Source: Toxonevra muliebris (Eukaryota > Arthropoda > Insecta > Diptera > Pallopteridae). Taken from it: 64,000 bases of DNA. The notes below the pieces were generated by a model, which worked only from the letters and a program-made list of their open reading frames with translations, had not been told where the DNA came from and did not search any database. The DNA lies in the NCBI GenBank assembly GCA_963691655.1, contig OY829328.1, positions 6,352,204 to 6,416,203 of the forward strand, read 5' to 3'. Of this stretch, positions 26,773-36,910 are shown piece by piece; positions within the stretch are counted from its first letter, which is position 1, and each line of letters begins with the position of its first letter. Position numbers and translations under genes: made by a program.

Positions 26773-28196
26773 TTAAATACTTATACTTAAACGCATTTAT
26801 TAATTTTCCCACATTATTGTCTAAAATATTCAGCTGGCTTATTCCAAATATCTTTGAAACTACCATAATCCAATCGTGATACGGAGTATTCAACCACGCT
26901 GCCACAAAACAATTAAAAACATATTTTTATACTAAATAAAGAAATTTTTCTGTGAATGATTATACCCGCTCTTAAGTAGCTGTGCATGATGCATTCGTAC
27001 ATTTATGACAATTTCAATAGGTTTCTGACGTACATATTTAGCGTGGCTAATTGTCACATAATTGCATTAATTAAAACCAAAAAGAATTTTTTCTATTTTG
27101 ACTGCACAACTGTTCAAGTATTACAATGCAGTATGGTGCGTATCAGGTGTTTGACCATAATTATTATTATTTTTTTTTTTTTTTGCTTAGTTAGCAACTC
27201 GTATTTACTTTTAATAAAGTAGCTGATATTGATCGTTGCTAATTAGTTGCAGTCACACACACATATTGTATTTTCTATATCAAGCTCATATCTTCTGGTA
27301 TAAGGTACAGTCGCGAAATATTGGCATTTGATTTTATTTTCTTTACAAATTTCAGTACAGTATGGAATTTCGTGTTTATATCAAGTTTCACATCCGTTTG
27401 CTATTATTAAGAACTTCCCTTTCCATACCTTTCAGATCATAAAAAATTTTGATTTTTAAGTCAAAAACTAAATTTAAGTATGCCACAAGTTTTCATTCGT
27501 ATGTAAGTGCTGAATTTCTCGGAAATTCTCAAGAACCTTTCCAATAGGACCTCTGCAATTGGATTGGCGCACACATGTAATTATAAACCGAATATAAAAA
27601 TATGGTCGAAATTGGGTTAATATACAGCATCTTGCGCTCATACATTTACATATGACAGATGTCAATAATAGTATTTCTTACTTCTCTACTTTTTTCCAAT
27701 GCATTCAGCGGATAAATAAATAGTACGGAGATAACCAAAAAATACTCATAGTTATGATGTGCTGCAATGCAATGTGACTTCATAAATGGCATTTCTCTAT
27801 GACTTTGATCAAATGCTGAATTATTTTTATGTTATAATTTTCTTCATTCACTTTTTTCCTATTGCAGCAATTTGTTTTGATTCCACATTTGGAAGTGCGA
27901 AATATCTGCTGCATTTTACAAAAAAGTACGAAAATGGCATGTGTAAGTTTTTATTTTTTGTTGTTGTTTTTTTTTTTTTTGCTGATTTTTGTGGGGTTTA
28001 ATTACATGTCGGTGTTTATGTTTTTTGTGCAAATTTCTAGGTTAAATTAGTCGAATTATTTGTAACACCATTTTCAATTTCCAATTCTTTTTTGTTTTTG
28101 TATTAACTAAATATAATGTTTTTATAATATCATTCTCAAGCAATTTTCAAAGAATAACGACATTTTCTTAAGGTCTCATAATTTTAAATATACAAG
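26773..28196. other. AT-rich intergenic sequence, nothing recognised
   Basis: Only poly-T runs and short hydrophobic chance frames are present. No gene is supported. Confidence 0.5.
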
Positions 28197-28350
28197 TTCG
28201 ATTCAACAGAGTTGATATTTAGAGCCATGGGAAGAGAGAAATAAGTCCATCATATGATATCAATTGACCAATCATAATCGTTGGATTATAATGAATGAGA
28301 GTAAATTCTCTTATTATGCGCAGTAGAAATATCAACTCAGTTTAAACGAA
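28197..28350. repeat. Small MITE-like inverted repeat
   Basis: The left end TTCGATTCAACAGAGTTGATATTT and the right end in reverse complement TTCGTTTAAACTGAGTTGATATTT share a perfect inner GAGTTGATATTT. They bound about 154 non-coding bases. Confidence 0.45.
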
Positions 28351-28561
28351 TTCCTTGCCCTTTTGTTCACACTTTACTCGTTATTCCATTCCATCTCTTG
28401 ATTATTTGTTCCATTCGAGTTATTAATTCCAGGCATTGTTTCACCAGCAGCGCCATATTGCATCAATATAACTATATATGTTGTTGTACCGGAAACAACC
28501 TAGAATTATGACAATTAAATAAAAAAAAAAATTTTTGTATTGGACTATACACAAAAACAAT

Positions 28562-28813
28562 TAGGGAATTCCTGCAAACGCTTAACTCGCAAACTGCGCA
28601 AGTGTGCAAATTTATATGCTAGTTTGAGGGAACGCTCTTTTCGACAAACGTGTTCAACAAATAAGCTGATATAAAAGAAACAAAAATGGGAAAAATAAGC
28701 AAAACTTATCTGGTTTGTGTAAGAAATTTTTCATTCAAATTTTGACAGCTGACTTGCGAGCTCACAAACTTCCGCAGTTTGCGAGGTGCTTGCGCCTTTG
28801 CAGGAATCTCCTA
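28562..28813. repeat. Hairpin MITE, about 250 bp
   Basis: The left end TAGGGAATTCCTGCAAACGC and the right end in reverse complement TAGGAGATTCCTGCAAAGGC are followed by matching CTCGCAAACTGCG segments, giving inverted arms of about 45 bases. TTA/TAA at the junctions suggests a 3-bp duplication. Non-coding. Confidence 0.6.
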
Positions 28814-29333
28814 AATATGTTACAAACTCACTAAATAAATACAAGATCCATCCAAATCGAATAAACCAAATATGGAATATTTATGTAGATTTATATTCAC
28901 ATGCATGACAAATTGTAGTAACTTAAAAACAAAAATAATGCATTGAAAATATAATAAATTTACGCTCAAAGTAATGTAATAATTGCCTGTCCTGGTATTT
29001 CTCGCACGAGAAGAGCAATGATGAGCAATAATGAGCAAGAAAACAGGCAAATTAAATTGTAAAAAGAAACTAAAAGCACCAAAAAAGGAAATATAAAACT
29101 GAAAAAAGTCCCACAAAAACTGGAAGTTTTTATTTTATTCAAAAAAATACACTGAAAAAAAGTTTTAAAAATTTATACTTTACATGCTTAGACTTACTTA
29201 AAAATAACTTTTATTTATTATATATAGTAAAAGGCGAAAAACTCGGTCTAGGCCTTTAACGGGATTGTATGCCATAAAAAGAAGAAACAATAGATGACAC
29301 TAGCTGACAAATAATTATTTTTTTCTGGGCAAT

Positions 29334-29798
29334 GAACACCACTAGTCAATTCCTATGTAAAATTGGTCGCTGAGCCCGAAAATCAACTCTATTTTAAAAT
29401 CTATGGTATGGTTTTGGAGATATTGCCAGTTGATTTTTTTTTATCGGAACAAAAAAGGTTTGTCCACATGATTATAAATATCTTAGAAACTAAGAACTCG
29501 ATTTAAACAAGCAGTATATGAAATCTAAGATACTAAAATTTCTCATCTTACATTAAAACATTTTGATTCGATTGGATAAATGGTTTGGGCACAATTGTAA
29601 TATCTTTAATTCTATATACATTTTGTTCAAATCGAGCTCCTAGTATCGAAGATATTTGTAACTATGTGGACAAACCTGTTTTGCTCCATTAAAAAAAATC
29701 AACTGGCGATATCTCCAAAACCACATCATAGAATTAAAAATAAAGTCAATTTTCGAGCTCAGCGACCAATTTTACATAGGAATTGGATAGTAGTGTTC
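29334..29798. repeat. Near-complete palindrome (foldback) of 465 bp
   Basis: Almost the whole block is self-complementary. The left arm runs from GAACACCACTAGTCAATTCC through AATTGGTCGCTGAGC, GGTTTTGGAGATATTGCCAG, GGTTTGTCCACAT and CTCGATTTAAAC. The right arm repeats these in reverse complement with scattered mismatches. The arms are about 230 bases, so little loop remains near 29565. No frame or clear target-site duplication is seen. The arm motif GGTCGCTGAG is shared with the element at 14924-15546. Confidence 0.8.
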
Positions 29799-30627
29799 TT
29801 TGGAAATTTTGGCTGTAAACTAGTGTAATTGTAGTTTTAGTAACACTACACTACCATTTACATTGTGAAGTTTTCGACAAAACCCAACAACTTTCACAAT
29901 ATAGCACATAGCACATTGGATATATCTGGGTTAAAATATCGACCATTAAAATGAAAGGCATTTATTACTCAGAAAGGTTGCACCAAAATTCGAAAAAGGC
30001 ACTAACTGCTGAAAAAGGCGAAGGTTTTTAAAAATTTCGAAAAAAAAAACAACCCAAAATTTATATATTTTAATTCAAGGGTGGTTGATTGAAACGCGTA
30101 TATATTTTATCGGTCATCATATAGAATTAAGCAGAAGAAAAGTGTTCCTCCAAATTCACTTTCTGCTAATAAGATTCCTATGCAGCAAACAGTCAGGCAA
30201 CACTGCTCTGCATTTACAAAAGCGGGAGGGAAAAATGCCGGATATCCGAAGTTTGTTTCATCAAATTAGTTCTAGTTTTCACATAACCTCAAACATTTTT
30301 TGATTTTTCAGATAACGTAGTTTTTTTTCAGTTAAAATTAGTCAAAAAGCATAAAGCTCTAAGAAATGTTTTGTGATAATTTTACTAGTAAAACTATGGT
30401 TTCAGATCAACAACTTCAACAAAAAACGATCACGCTAAGCAACTTTTTTGGAATAGCCAAAAATGGCGTCAAATCAAAAACAACAGTATAATTAAGTGTC
30501 TACTTATCCAGATGAACAGAAGTGGAAACAAAATTTTGAAATCAGATAATATCATAAGGTTCAAAAAGGGTCTTGAAAGTCCCGAAATTTGGACAATAAA
30601 TTATGAATTTGTTAATTTTTTCAAATT
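29799..30627. other. AT-rich intergenic sequence, nothing recognised
   Basis: This is the region just downstream of the chemoreceptor-like exons on the minus strand. I looked for a terminal exon with the TYxxxxxQF signature of gustatory receptors and did not find one. Confidence 0.45.
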
Positions 30628-30829
30628 CTACAGCTCTATAATAAACTCCTTGCAAATACAAACATAATGAAAAAATACTTTTTTAAATCGGAACAGAACA
30701 AGGTTTATTGGTGATGTTATGTTAAAACTAGAGTCAATTTGATTCGGATTCATAATCAGCGGGTCGAAATAACCATAAGATAGGATGGGTCTAGCCAATT
30801 GCTCACGACTTTTTTTTTTTTTTGTGGCG
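30628..30829 (-). pseudogene. Possible broken last exon of the chemoreceptor-like gene
   Basis: After an acceptor AAACAG on the minus strand, a run of 14 A is followed by a frame reading SREQLARPILSYGYFDPL and later INLVLFRFKK, then a stop. In gustatory receptors the last exon usually ends with a YGFF/D segment and TYLVxLxQF, so this is loosely similar, with the Thr-Tyr and Gln replaced. The reading frame does not match the phase-0 end of the previous exon; a change in the A14 run would be needed. It may be a dead exon, an assembly error in the homopolymer, or chance. Confidence 0.25.
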
Positions 30830-30858
30830 CTGTTTAATTGAATAATATCAATACATAC

Positions 30859-31573
30859 CCGCATTTTCAAGCACTCATCGTCAACATAAAGATTTAATTG
30901 ATTTGCCAATTTTGCTGTGTTTTGTATCTGAAAATTACGTATACATTAATGAATTTTATATTTTTCTTTTAAAAAATCTATCCAACCGAACTGTAAACCA
31001 TGGAAAAAGCAAAAGTCGTCAGTAGCAAATTTAAAGCAGCAACAACAATTTGATAACCATAATAAAATGATGACATGGCAATGCTTAATTTTAAATCGGC
31101 ATTCATTGTTATTTTCACCAAAAACATGACCATGTTATAGGAATTGAATACAATTGCACATCCAGCTTGAAAAAATATAAAGAGCATTTGTATGCGAGTG
31201 CTACGATTTATGCATTCACCTAAAACCATGATATCTTGCAAAAGCTTGAAAAGAAAATCATTTCCATTTGATTAATTAATTTTTGATTATTTAATTTGTA
31301 GATATTTCACTAACTTACCAACATTATTGCATCGATAATATACAGCAATTTGTGCTGCGGCATATTGTTGTTGGGATTGAAACTCTCCTGCTGCTGGTCC
31401 TCATTCTTGTTTGCCTGCAACATTTGTACCGCAAATACTTTATTCATAGCATCATTTTGCAGTTTTTTTCGAGCCATAGCTTTCGCACTCATTACTTTTC
31501 TTATTGGATGTTTGTGTTTTTGAAACTTCACAAAAATTTTTCTATGAAATTCATGTTTGTCCTCGTCGTTATT
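30859..31573 (-). CDS. Chemoreceptor (gustatory receptor-like), 3' exons of a partial or decayed gene
   Basis: Three minus-strand exons join in one frame: 31319-31573 (85 codons, after TGATGCAG, before GTAAGT), 30987-31244 (86 codons, after TTTTCAAG, donor GTTGGA) and 30859-30927 (23 codons, after TTTTCAG, before GTATGT). Both introns and both outer boundaries are phase 0. Exon 1 is a basic, Gln/Asn-containing cytoplasmic loop ending LLYIIDAIML. Exon 2 begins LLQDIMVLGECINRSTRIQM and carries two hydrophobic segments (around FIFFQAGCAIVF and YQIVVAALNLLLTTFAFSM). Exon 3 reads IQNTAKLANQLNLYVDDECL. This order, with phase-0 introns near the 3' end, is what I know of insect gustatory receptors (seven-helix ligand-gated channels of taste neurons). 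The 5' exons were not found, and the expected last exon is missing or broken (see 30628-30829). Confidence 0.5.
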
Positions 31574-33018
31574 CTGCATCAATCAATCGATCGATTAATA
31601 TTAGTCGCAAATGAGTTCTATGCAAAAGTGTTCCATGCAATGAGGAAAATTCAAACAAAATATTGAATTTTCATTTCATTTTGTGCTGTATAACAATCTA
31701 ATTAAACTAATGCATTGTTGGAAAGTGTAAACCATTATTGCTCCCTAGTCACCAATTTACACTCATGTAAACACTTCTTTTCGAATTGCTTAATTGTAGA
31801 TTAAAAAGTTTCAAATTGATATCTAATGAAGGTTTATTTTAAGAGAGGGGAGAGAGTTAACTGTTCGACCAAGAGACGCACAGTGGTCTGAAAATATTTT
31901 CAACTATTGTTCATAAAAAAAAAAAGGTCAAGACTCGTTGACTAGCAAGGTGACGCGAGGACGTATATACCTGTATTCGATTTGTTGTTTATTCTTCAGA
32001 ATTCCGTTGTGTCAAGTGGTCGTATCGGTTTTTTTTTTAATTAAGAAAGCAATCTTAAGCTTTTAAAAATTGTTTTACAAGGAGGTTTAAGTTCTAGTAT
32101 TGATTATGGGACGCACAGTCGGATAGACGAGAAACCAAGCTGGGCATATAGTTCAGTAAAAGGTGTTCCAATATACATATCTTTAATTTTAGTAATAAGC
32201 AGTCAGATATCTTATTAAGCGATCTTTACATTTATTTTTGTACGGCGTCGCCGTTACAATTCTACTTCTGCACTCAAGTTCTACGCTTATTCAACATTTT
32301 AATTTCTAAATATTAGAAAACTTCGTAGAAAAAACATAGCTCCCCATATTCCCCCTAAAGCATGCACACTCTCGAATATTTTAAACTGTAATTAAAATTT
32401 CAACCACCTCTTGAAGTCTTTCTTCATAAGATCGCACCACAAAATGAACTTGGAAAATTTTTAAAAATTGCGTAAAAAGATATTAGGAAAATTTCGGTCA
32501 TTCCAAAACCAAAAGCTCTATTTTTGAATAAATTTTTCTTCATACCACATTCAGATTGCTCAACGTTTTTTTAAGATTTCGCTCAGGACTATGGAACGCT
32601 ATGGAACACTATAATTATGAAATTAAAACAAATCAAAAGATAAGCGTTAAGAGGCGCATCCCCAAGTTATTGCTCGAGACCTTATATTGGGCACTACTGG
32701 AACCCCAATAACAGACTGAACAGAAAATATAATCAATCAAAAACAACACCTCAAAAAATATGCATTTAAAATAAAAAGCCATCCGAAAAGCAATGCCCTA
32801 ATTTTGACATTCATCCCACTATAGACCGGCTGATTTTTGTCAATAGCCATCGGATGGCTGATAAAAAGATCAAATGTTTTGAAATGTATAGAAAACTATA
32901 AGAACCATATTGGCAATTGTAAATTTTAATCAAAACCTTTTTCTTGGTGCATCAACAAAATTTGTGCGATTTGAAATTGAAATTTTTTTTCAGTTTTATT
33001 TATATCAAGAGCAATAAT
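31574..33018. other. Upstream flank of the chemoreceptor-like exons, no gene recognised
   Basis: The 5' exons of the minus-strand gene would be expected here, but no transmembrane-coding frame with splice signals is visible. It is AT-rich with a few less AT-rich patches (31920-31980, 32240-32290) that may be transposon debris. Confidence 0.4.
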
Positions 33019-33210
33019 AAGACTATTAAATACCGCTTCGGTGGTCTAGTGACAGAGTTCTAGACTCTTGTCTGTGGAGTCACGGGTTCGATTCCCGGCT
33101 GGGATATAGATTCTTATGTATCTTCATAATTTAGGGCTTTGGGACAAAAGATCTAAAGGTCGCAGTGACTGATTTTCGGTTGTCTCATTCCGATTTAAAG
33201 ACTATTAAAT
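33019..33210 (+). mobile_element. tRNA-derived SINE with 13-bp target-site duplications
   Basis: The duplications AAGACTATTAAAT are perfect at 33019-33031 and 33198-33210, enclosing 166 bp. The head has RNA polymerase III promoter boxes: an A-box-like TGGTCTAGTGAC at 33042-33053 and a perfect B box GGTTCGATTCC at 33085-33095. The acceptor stem does not pair (ACCGCTT against CTGGGAT) and no proper anticodon loop forms, so it is not a working tRNA. A tRNA-unrelated body of about 90 bases follows, ending GATTTA with no poly(A) tail. Intact duplications suggest a fairly recent insertion. Confidence 0.82.
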
Positions 33211-36200
33211 CAATTAGTTACCTTACAATCAATTACAAATAGCAAATCCTTTAAATATATCAGTTGTGCAATAAAAAGTACTAAAAGCCAAAAGTGTCAG
33301 TTTGAGTAAAATATGAGTTAAGCTGCCAAAAACAATTGAGTAGGAACAAAGCTGAGTGCTACCAAGTGTCATGATCAGTCAAATCGTAAGATATATAGAT
33401 AATTATGTACGTACGATATACTTATGTATGTATGTACTTATAGGCAACCACCAAGGCATGGATATCCATCAAGATTTCTTTGCATACGCAGCTTGCAGCC
33501 GGCAGCCGGCAGCCAGGCTAATGCTCACAACAACTAAAATGAGAAATCGAAAAAGCGTGTAGGTGGATTTATTGTTGACACCAGTGCAAGCTTCTGGTTG
33601 GAATGCGGCAAATAAATAGTTTAAGGCACTACTGCCATGTAATCAAATAAAACAATAACATGGTGAACGAAAAGGAATATTTTTAATGATCTGTTAATAT
33701 TATATTAATAAACGCATTCTTAACAAAAAATTCAACGAGAAATGTGAAAATTTATTTCAAGCTTCATTAGTTAGATTGTTGTTAAGATTTGGCGGCGGAT
33801 GCAATTTACTACTATGTATGTATTAATAATATCGCATATAATAACTTCATTAAGGCGCCGATAATACTGACAGACGGTCGAACATATTGTTGTTGTAGGA
33901 TTACGCTAGTATTAGTATAAATTTATATTCTGATTGAATTTTTGCAACTTGTTGCATACGTAACGCAAGCGTAAAAATTATCGAACGTTTTCAAAATAAT
34001 AAATACAAAAGTGACAAATATGGGCAATAGCGACATACAGCATTCGTACTTGTGTGCACATCTGGAGCAATAAGTCGCTCTCTTTGCTCTCAAACACACT
34101 CAGTAGTCTGTCTTACCACACTCTGTATTGTCACGCACACCACGCATTTCGCTAACGTTTCGTTTTTGTGTTTTTTTTTTTGTAGCCACTTTTGGTCACT
34201 GTATCTCGTAATTGGCAATTATTACACTCGCCTGTTTGTGACTTTCATATGGACTATCATACGAACAGCGAAAAAGAGATTGGGAGGCGGACAATAAAGT
34301 TAACGCGTTGCCCCAGTTCGCCCCACCACCGCCAACATATTCTCTATTGATCTCCACCACAATAGAAGAACAAACTACTTCTATCGTAGGCGCAGTGTAC
34401 GCATGCGTCTCAGACACACGACTCTATTTTTTGTCCAACTGGAAATCACATTGTAAATGAGTTCAATTACGAAATAATTCTACAGTCATTCTGTCATTTG
34501 ACTCTGTAGGGTGCAATATTTATGCTTTGTACTTCAATCGACAATAATATTTTTTCTAATTTTGGCATTTAATGGATTTGGTTGTGACCATTGAATGTAA
34601 CTAATTTATTATAACTATTAATTTTATATATTGTAATTTCGCTGTGTGATAACGTGAGGAACAACGCCGATTATTATCTAAGGTGCTGTGTATTTTATTA
34701 GTACAGTGGCCGCTTGGAATTCTTAAGTAGCCCAAGAACAAACTACTTAAGAATTCCGAATTCTTAATATTTCTGGACGGTTTTTAAAATCATCTTTTTT
34801 TCAGGAAAAATACCTTTTTATTACAATGCTGTATTACCGTTGCATTTATTACCAATTTTTACAGAGTAGTATTTTATTAGGGAAAAGCACTAAAAGCGAG
34901 AAGAACAATCGAACAAAAATGAATTCCATACATACTCAGAAAACTTAAGTCAAATCTTAAGATTTTAAGAAGTTACATACATAGTTTTTTGATAATTAAC
35001 GCACAGTTGCTTCACTAACGCACAGCTGCTTCATTAGTATGTGGAGTGGTACTTCACATATCCTTAATTTTAGGATCATGTTAGTTAGGTTGTTTCAAAA
35101 GCGAAACTTACTTTATTATGGTAACTTTTCAGAAACCTGAAAGCATCAATCGTCAGCTAAAAAATCCAAAACGCAGACTAGTCTTCGCATACCTTAATTT
35201 GCCTGGGCTTATTCCAAACAGAGTTTTTTAAACTAAGGATAACGCCGAATATTCTCCAGCTGTGTATAAAGATGGAAGTAATTAATACAAATTATTCTAT
35301 ATATGCAACACTTCATACCAAAAAAAAAGCAATTAATACCTACCTCGAAGGCAACACCTTTCTAATTAAATGCAAATTATAAACTATAGATTACCTTAAA
35401 CTTCGACTCAGCAAAAAGGGTTGGGCTAAAAATCATTATTTTTTTTTTTTTTTATTAAAAAAAAGCACAAAAATACACAAATAAAACCCATTGATTCAAT
35501 CATTTGGAATAACGTGACTTACTACGGAATACTGCATACAACAACAGCTAAAAAGCGAATGTAACTTGCAACTTAAGTGGAGAAGGCGTTAACAAACACA
35601 AAAACAACTTAATTAAAATAATCTGTGCAACGAAGAGCGTTTATCTATATGTTGCACATAATTATAACCCAGCAGCGGTAAAAACTAATGTGTTACCAAT
35701 TTACTGTGCATCTAAGTCTCATCATTCAGAAAAACTTTGGGTACATTTCTAATATACACAAATTTGCTAGTTTATAAAATCATCAGAAAAAAGCACTTTC
35801 TTTCTATTGCAATTCTTCCTTCAAACACCACAAAAAAACTGCATTCATCTTTTAGTTGCTCATTTGGTTGCTTTGCAAGCCATCTTGGTCAGGTCACTCT
35901 GTAGCTATTCCGAGCCGTAATATTTTATTCCATTACCCAATCAGAGATGTGCATCGGAAGAAATACTTTACCGCTGGGAATATATATGTAAATATAACCA
36001 AAGAAGCAGATAGCTAAACAAACATATGCATTTTTGTTTACAATATACAAAAGTATCTGCAAGTAAAACTGACAAATTAATCAAGATGCATGCATGAGAT
36101 GAAACTGAACCAAATGCAATTGATGTACGAGTAGATGCACAGTTTCATCTAACTACAAACTAATAACAGCGTGAGCAACAATAACATTAAAGAAATATTA

Positions 36201-36769
36201 ATCGTAATGATTTGGTGTTTACGATTTTGTGTACATTTGATTTAACCACATTAAAATATTTATACAAACCTATATATCGTAACTTCAAAAACAACAGCAA
36301 CAGCAAATGCAATTACGTTTAAGATGTTATCAATTTGTTGCAGCACCGGGGGGAAGAAGGTGGGGATTGTGTGGCAGTGGCTATGGTGTTTCTCTGGTTT
36401 GTGTGTTGCGCTGCGCAAGGCTAAACGCATTTCAAATTAAAACAAATTTTAATCCATTCACTTCGTTCAATGCACACACACAAACACAGTACTGAAACAC
36501 ACACACTTTAAACCTATAAAACAAAATACATTTGCATTTTTCTAAAGTTACGACCAAAAAAAAAAAAAAAAAAATTTGCGCTTAATTGCCATTTTTATTT
36601 CGTTTTCAGTTTATACTTCTATTGAGCATTCAGGGTGGTACCATTGCAATTTCGATTGTCCAAAAACTGTTTTTAAAATAAAATTTATTTTATTATTAGA
36701 GACTATAAAACTGAAATCTAATTGTTCATATTTCATAGTTATACTTTTACTTCATTGCTAATTAAACAG
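33211..36769. other. AT-rich intergenic sequence with a less AT-rich patch
   Basis: No gene is supported. The patch at 34050-34440 carries CTCTCTTTGCTCTC and several CACAC/GCGT motifs and could be a promoter or 5' UTR of an unseen gene, but no exon is attached to it. A 15-bp perfect hairpin lies at 34716-34757 (listed separately). Poly-A/T tracts occur near 35435 and 36556. Confidence 0.4.
34716..34757. repeat. Perfect 15-bp hairpin beside a pogo-like terminus
   Basis: GGAATTCTTAAGTAG is followed by 12 bases and then CTACTTAAGAATTCC. Just upstream is TACAGTGGCCGCTTGGAATT (about 34701-34720), which resembles the CAGTGG..CGCTTAATTC start of Tigger/pogo-like elements. It may be a truncated terminus. 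Confidence 0.45.
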
Positions 36770-36910
36770 TTAAAGGTTTGTTTATCACTGATGAGGAATC
36801 GTGGCGGGTTCCGAAACGGCCGTATGATTTGCCTGCTCTTCATACATTGTTGCTACTTAGTCATTTCGACAAAAAGAACTTTTCATTAAGCTTGATAAAC
36901 AAACCTTTAA
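36770..36910 (+). mobile_element. Small element bounded by an 18-bp perfect inverted repeat, carrying a hammerhead ribozyme
   Basis: TTAAAGGTTTGTTTATCA (36770-36787) and its exact reverse complement TGATAAACAAACCTTTAA (36893-36910) enclose a hammerhead core (36775-36833) and about 60 further bases with no frame. Penelope-like retroelements are known to carry hammerheads in their terminal repeats, with partial inverted copies, so a remnant of such an element is the leading guess. No reverse transcriptase is seen nearby. Confidence 0.6.
36775..36833 (+). ncRNA. Hammerhead ribozyme motif (type I, very short stem III)
   Basis: All core parts are present in order. CTGATGA is at 36788-36794. Stem II is GGAA (36795-36798) with TTCC (36809-36812) around a 10-base loop. 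GAAA is at 36813-36816. A minimal stem III is AC (36816-36817) with GT (36822-36823) around GGCC, followed by the cleavage triplet GTA ending at 36824. Stem I is ATCA (36784-36787) with TGAT (36825-36828), and beyond an internal loop GGT (36775-36777) pairs with GCC (36831-36833). The loop of stem II and the internal loop of stem I are placed for the usual tertiary contact. This matches the minimal hammerheads described in Penelope-like elements. Self-cleavage is inferred, not shown. Confidence 0.72.

Noticed and set aside
32220..32320. LTR of a retrovirus-like element (GGCGTCGCCGTTACAATTCT)
   Set aside because: No paired repeat, primer-binding site or polyprotein frame was found nearby.
33031..33107. 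A tRNA gene
   Set aside because: The B box is perfect, but the acceptor stem does not pair and no proper anticodon loop forms; the flanking duplications show a SINE instead.
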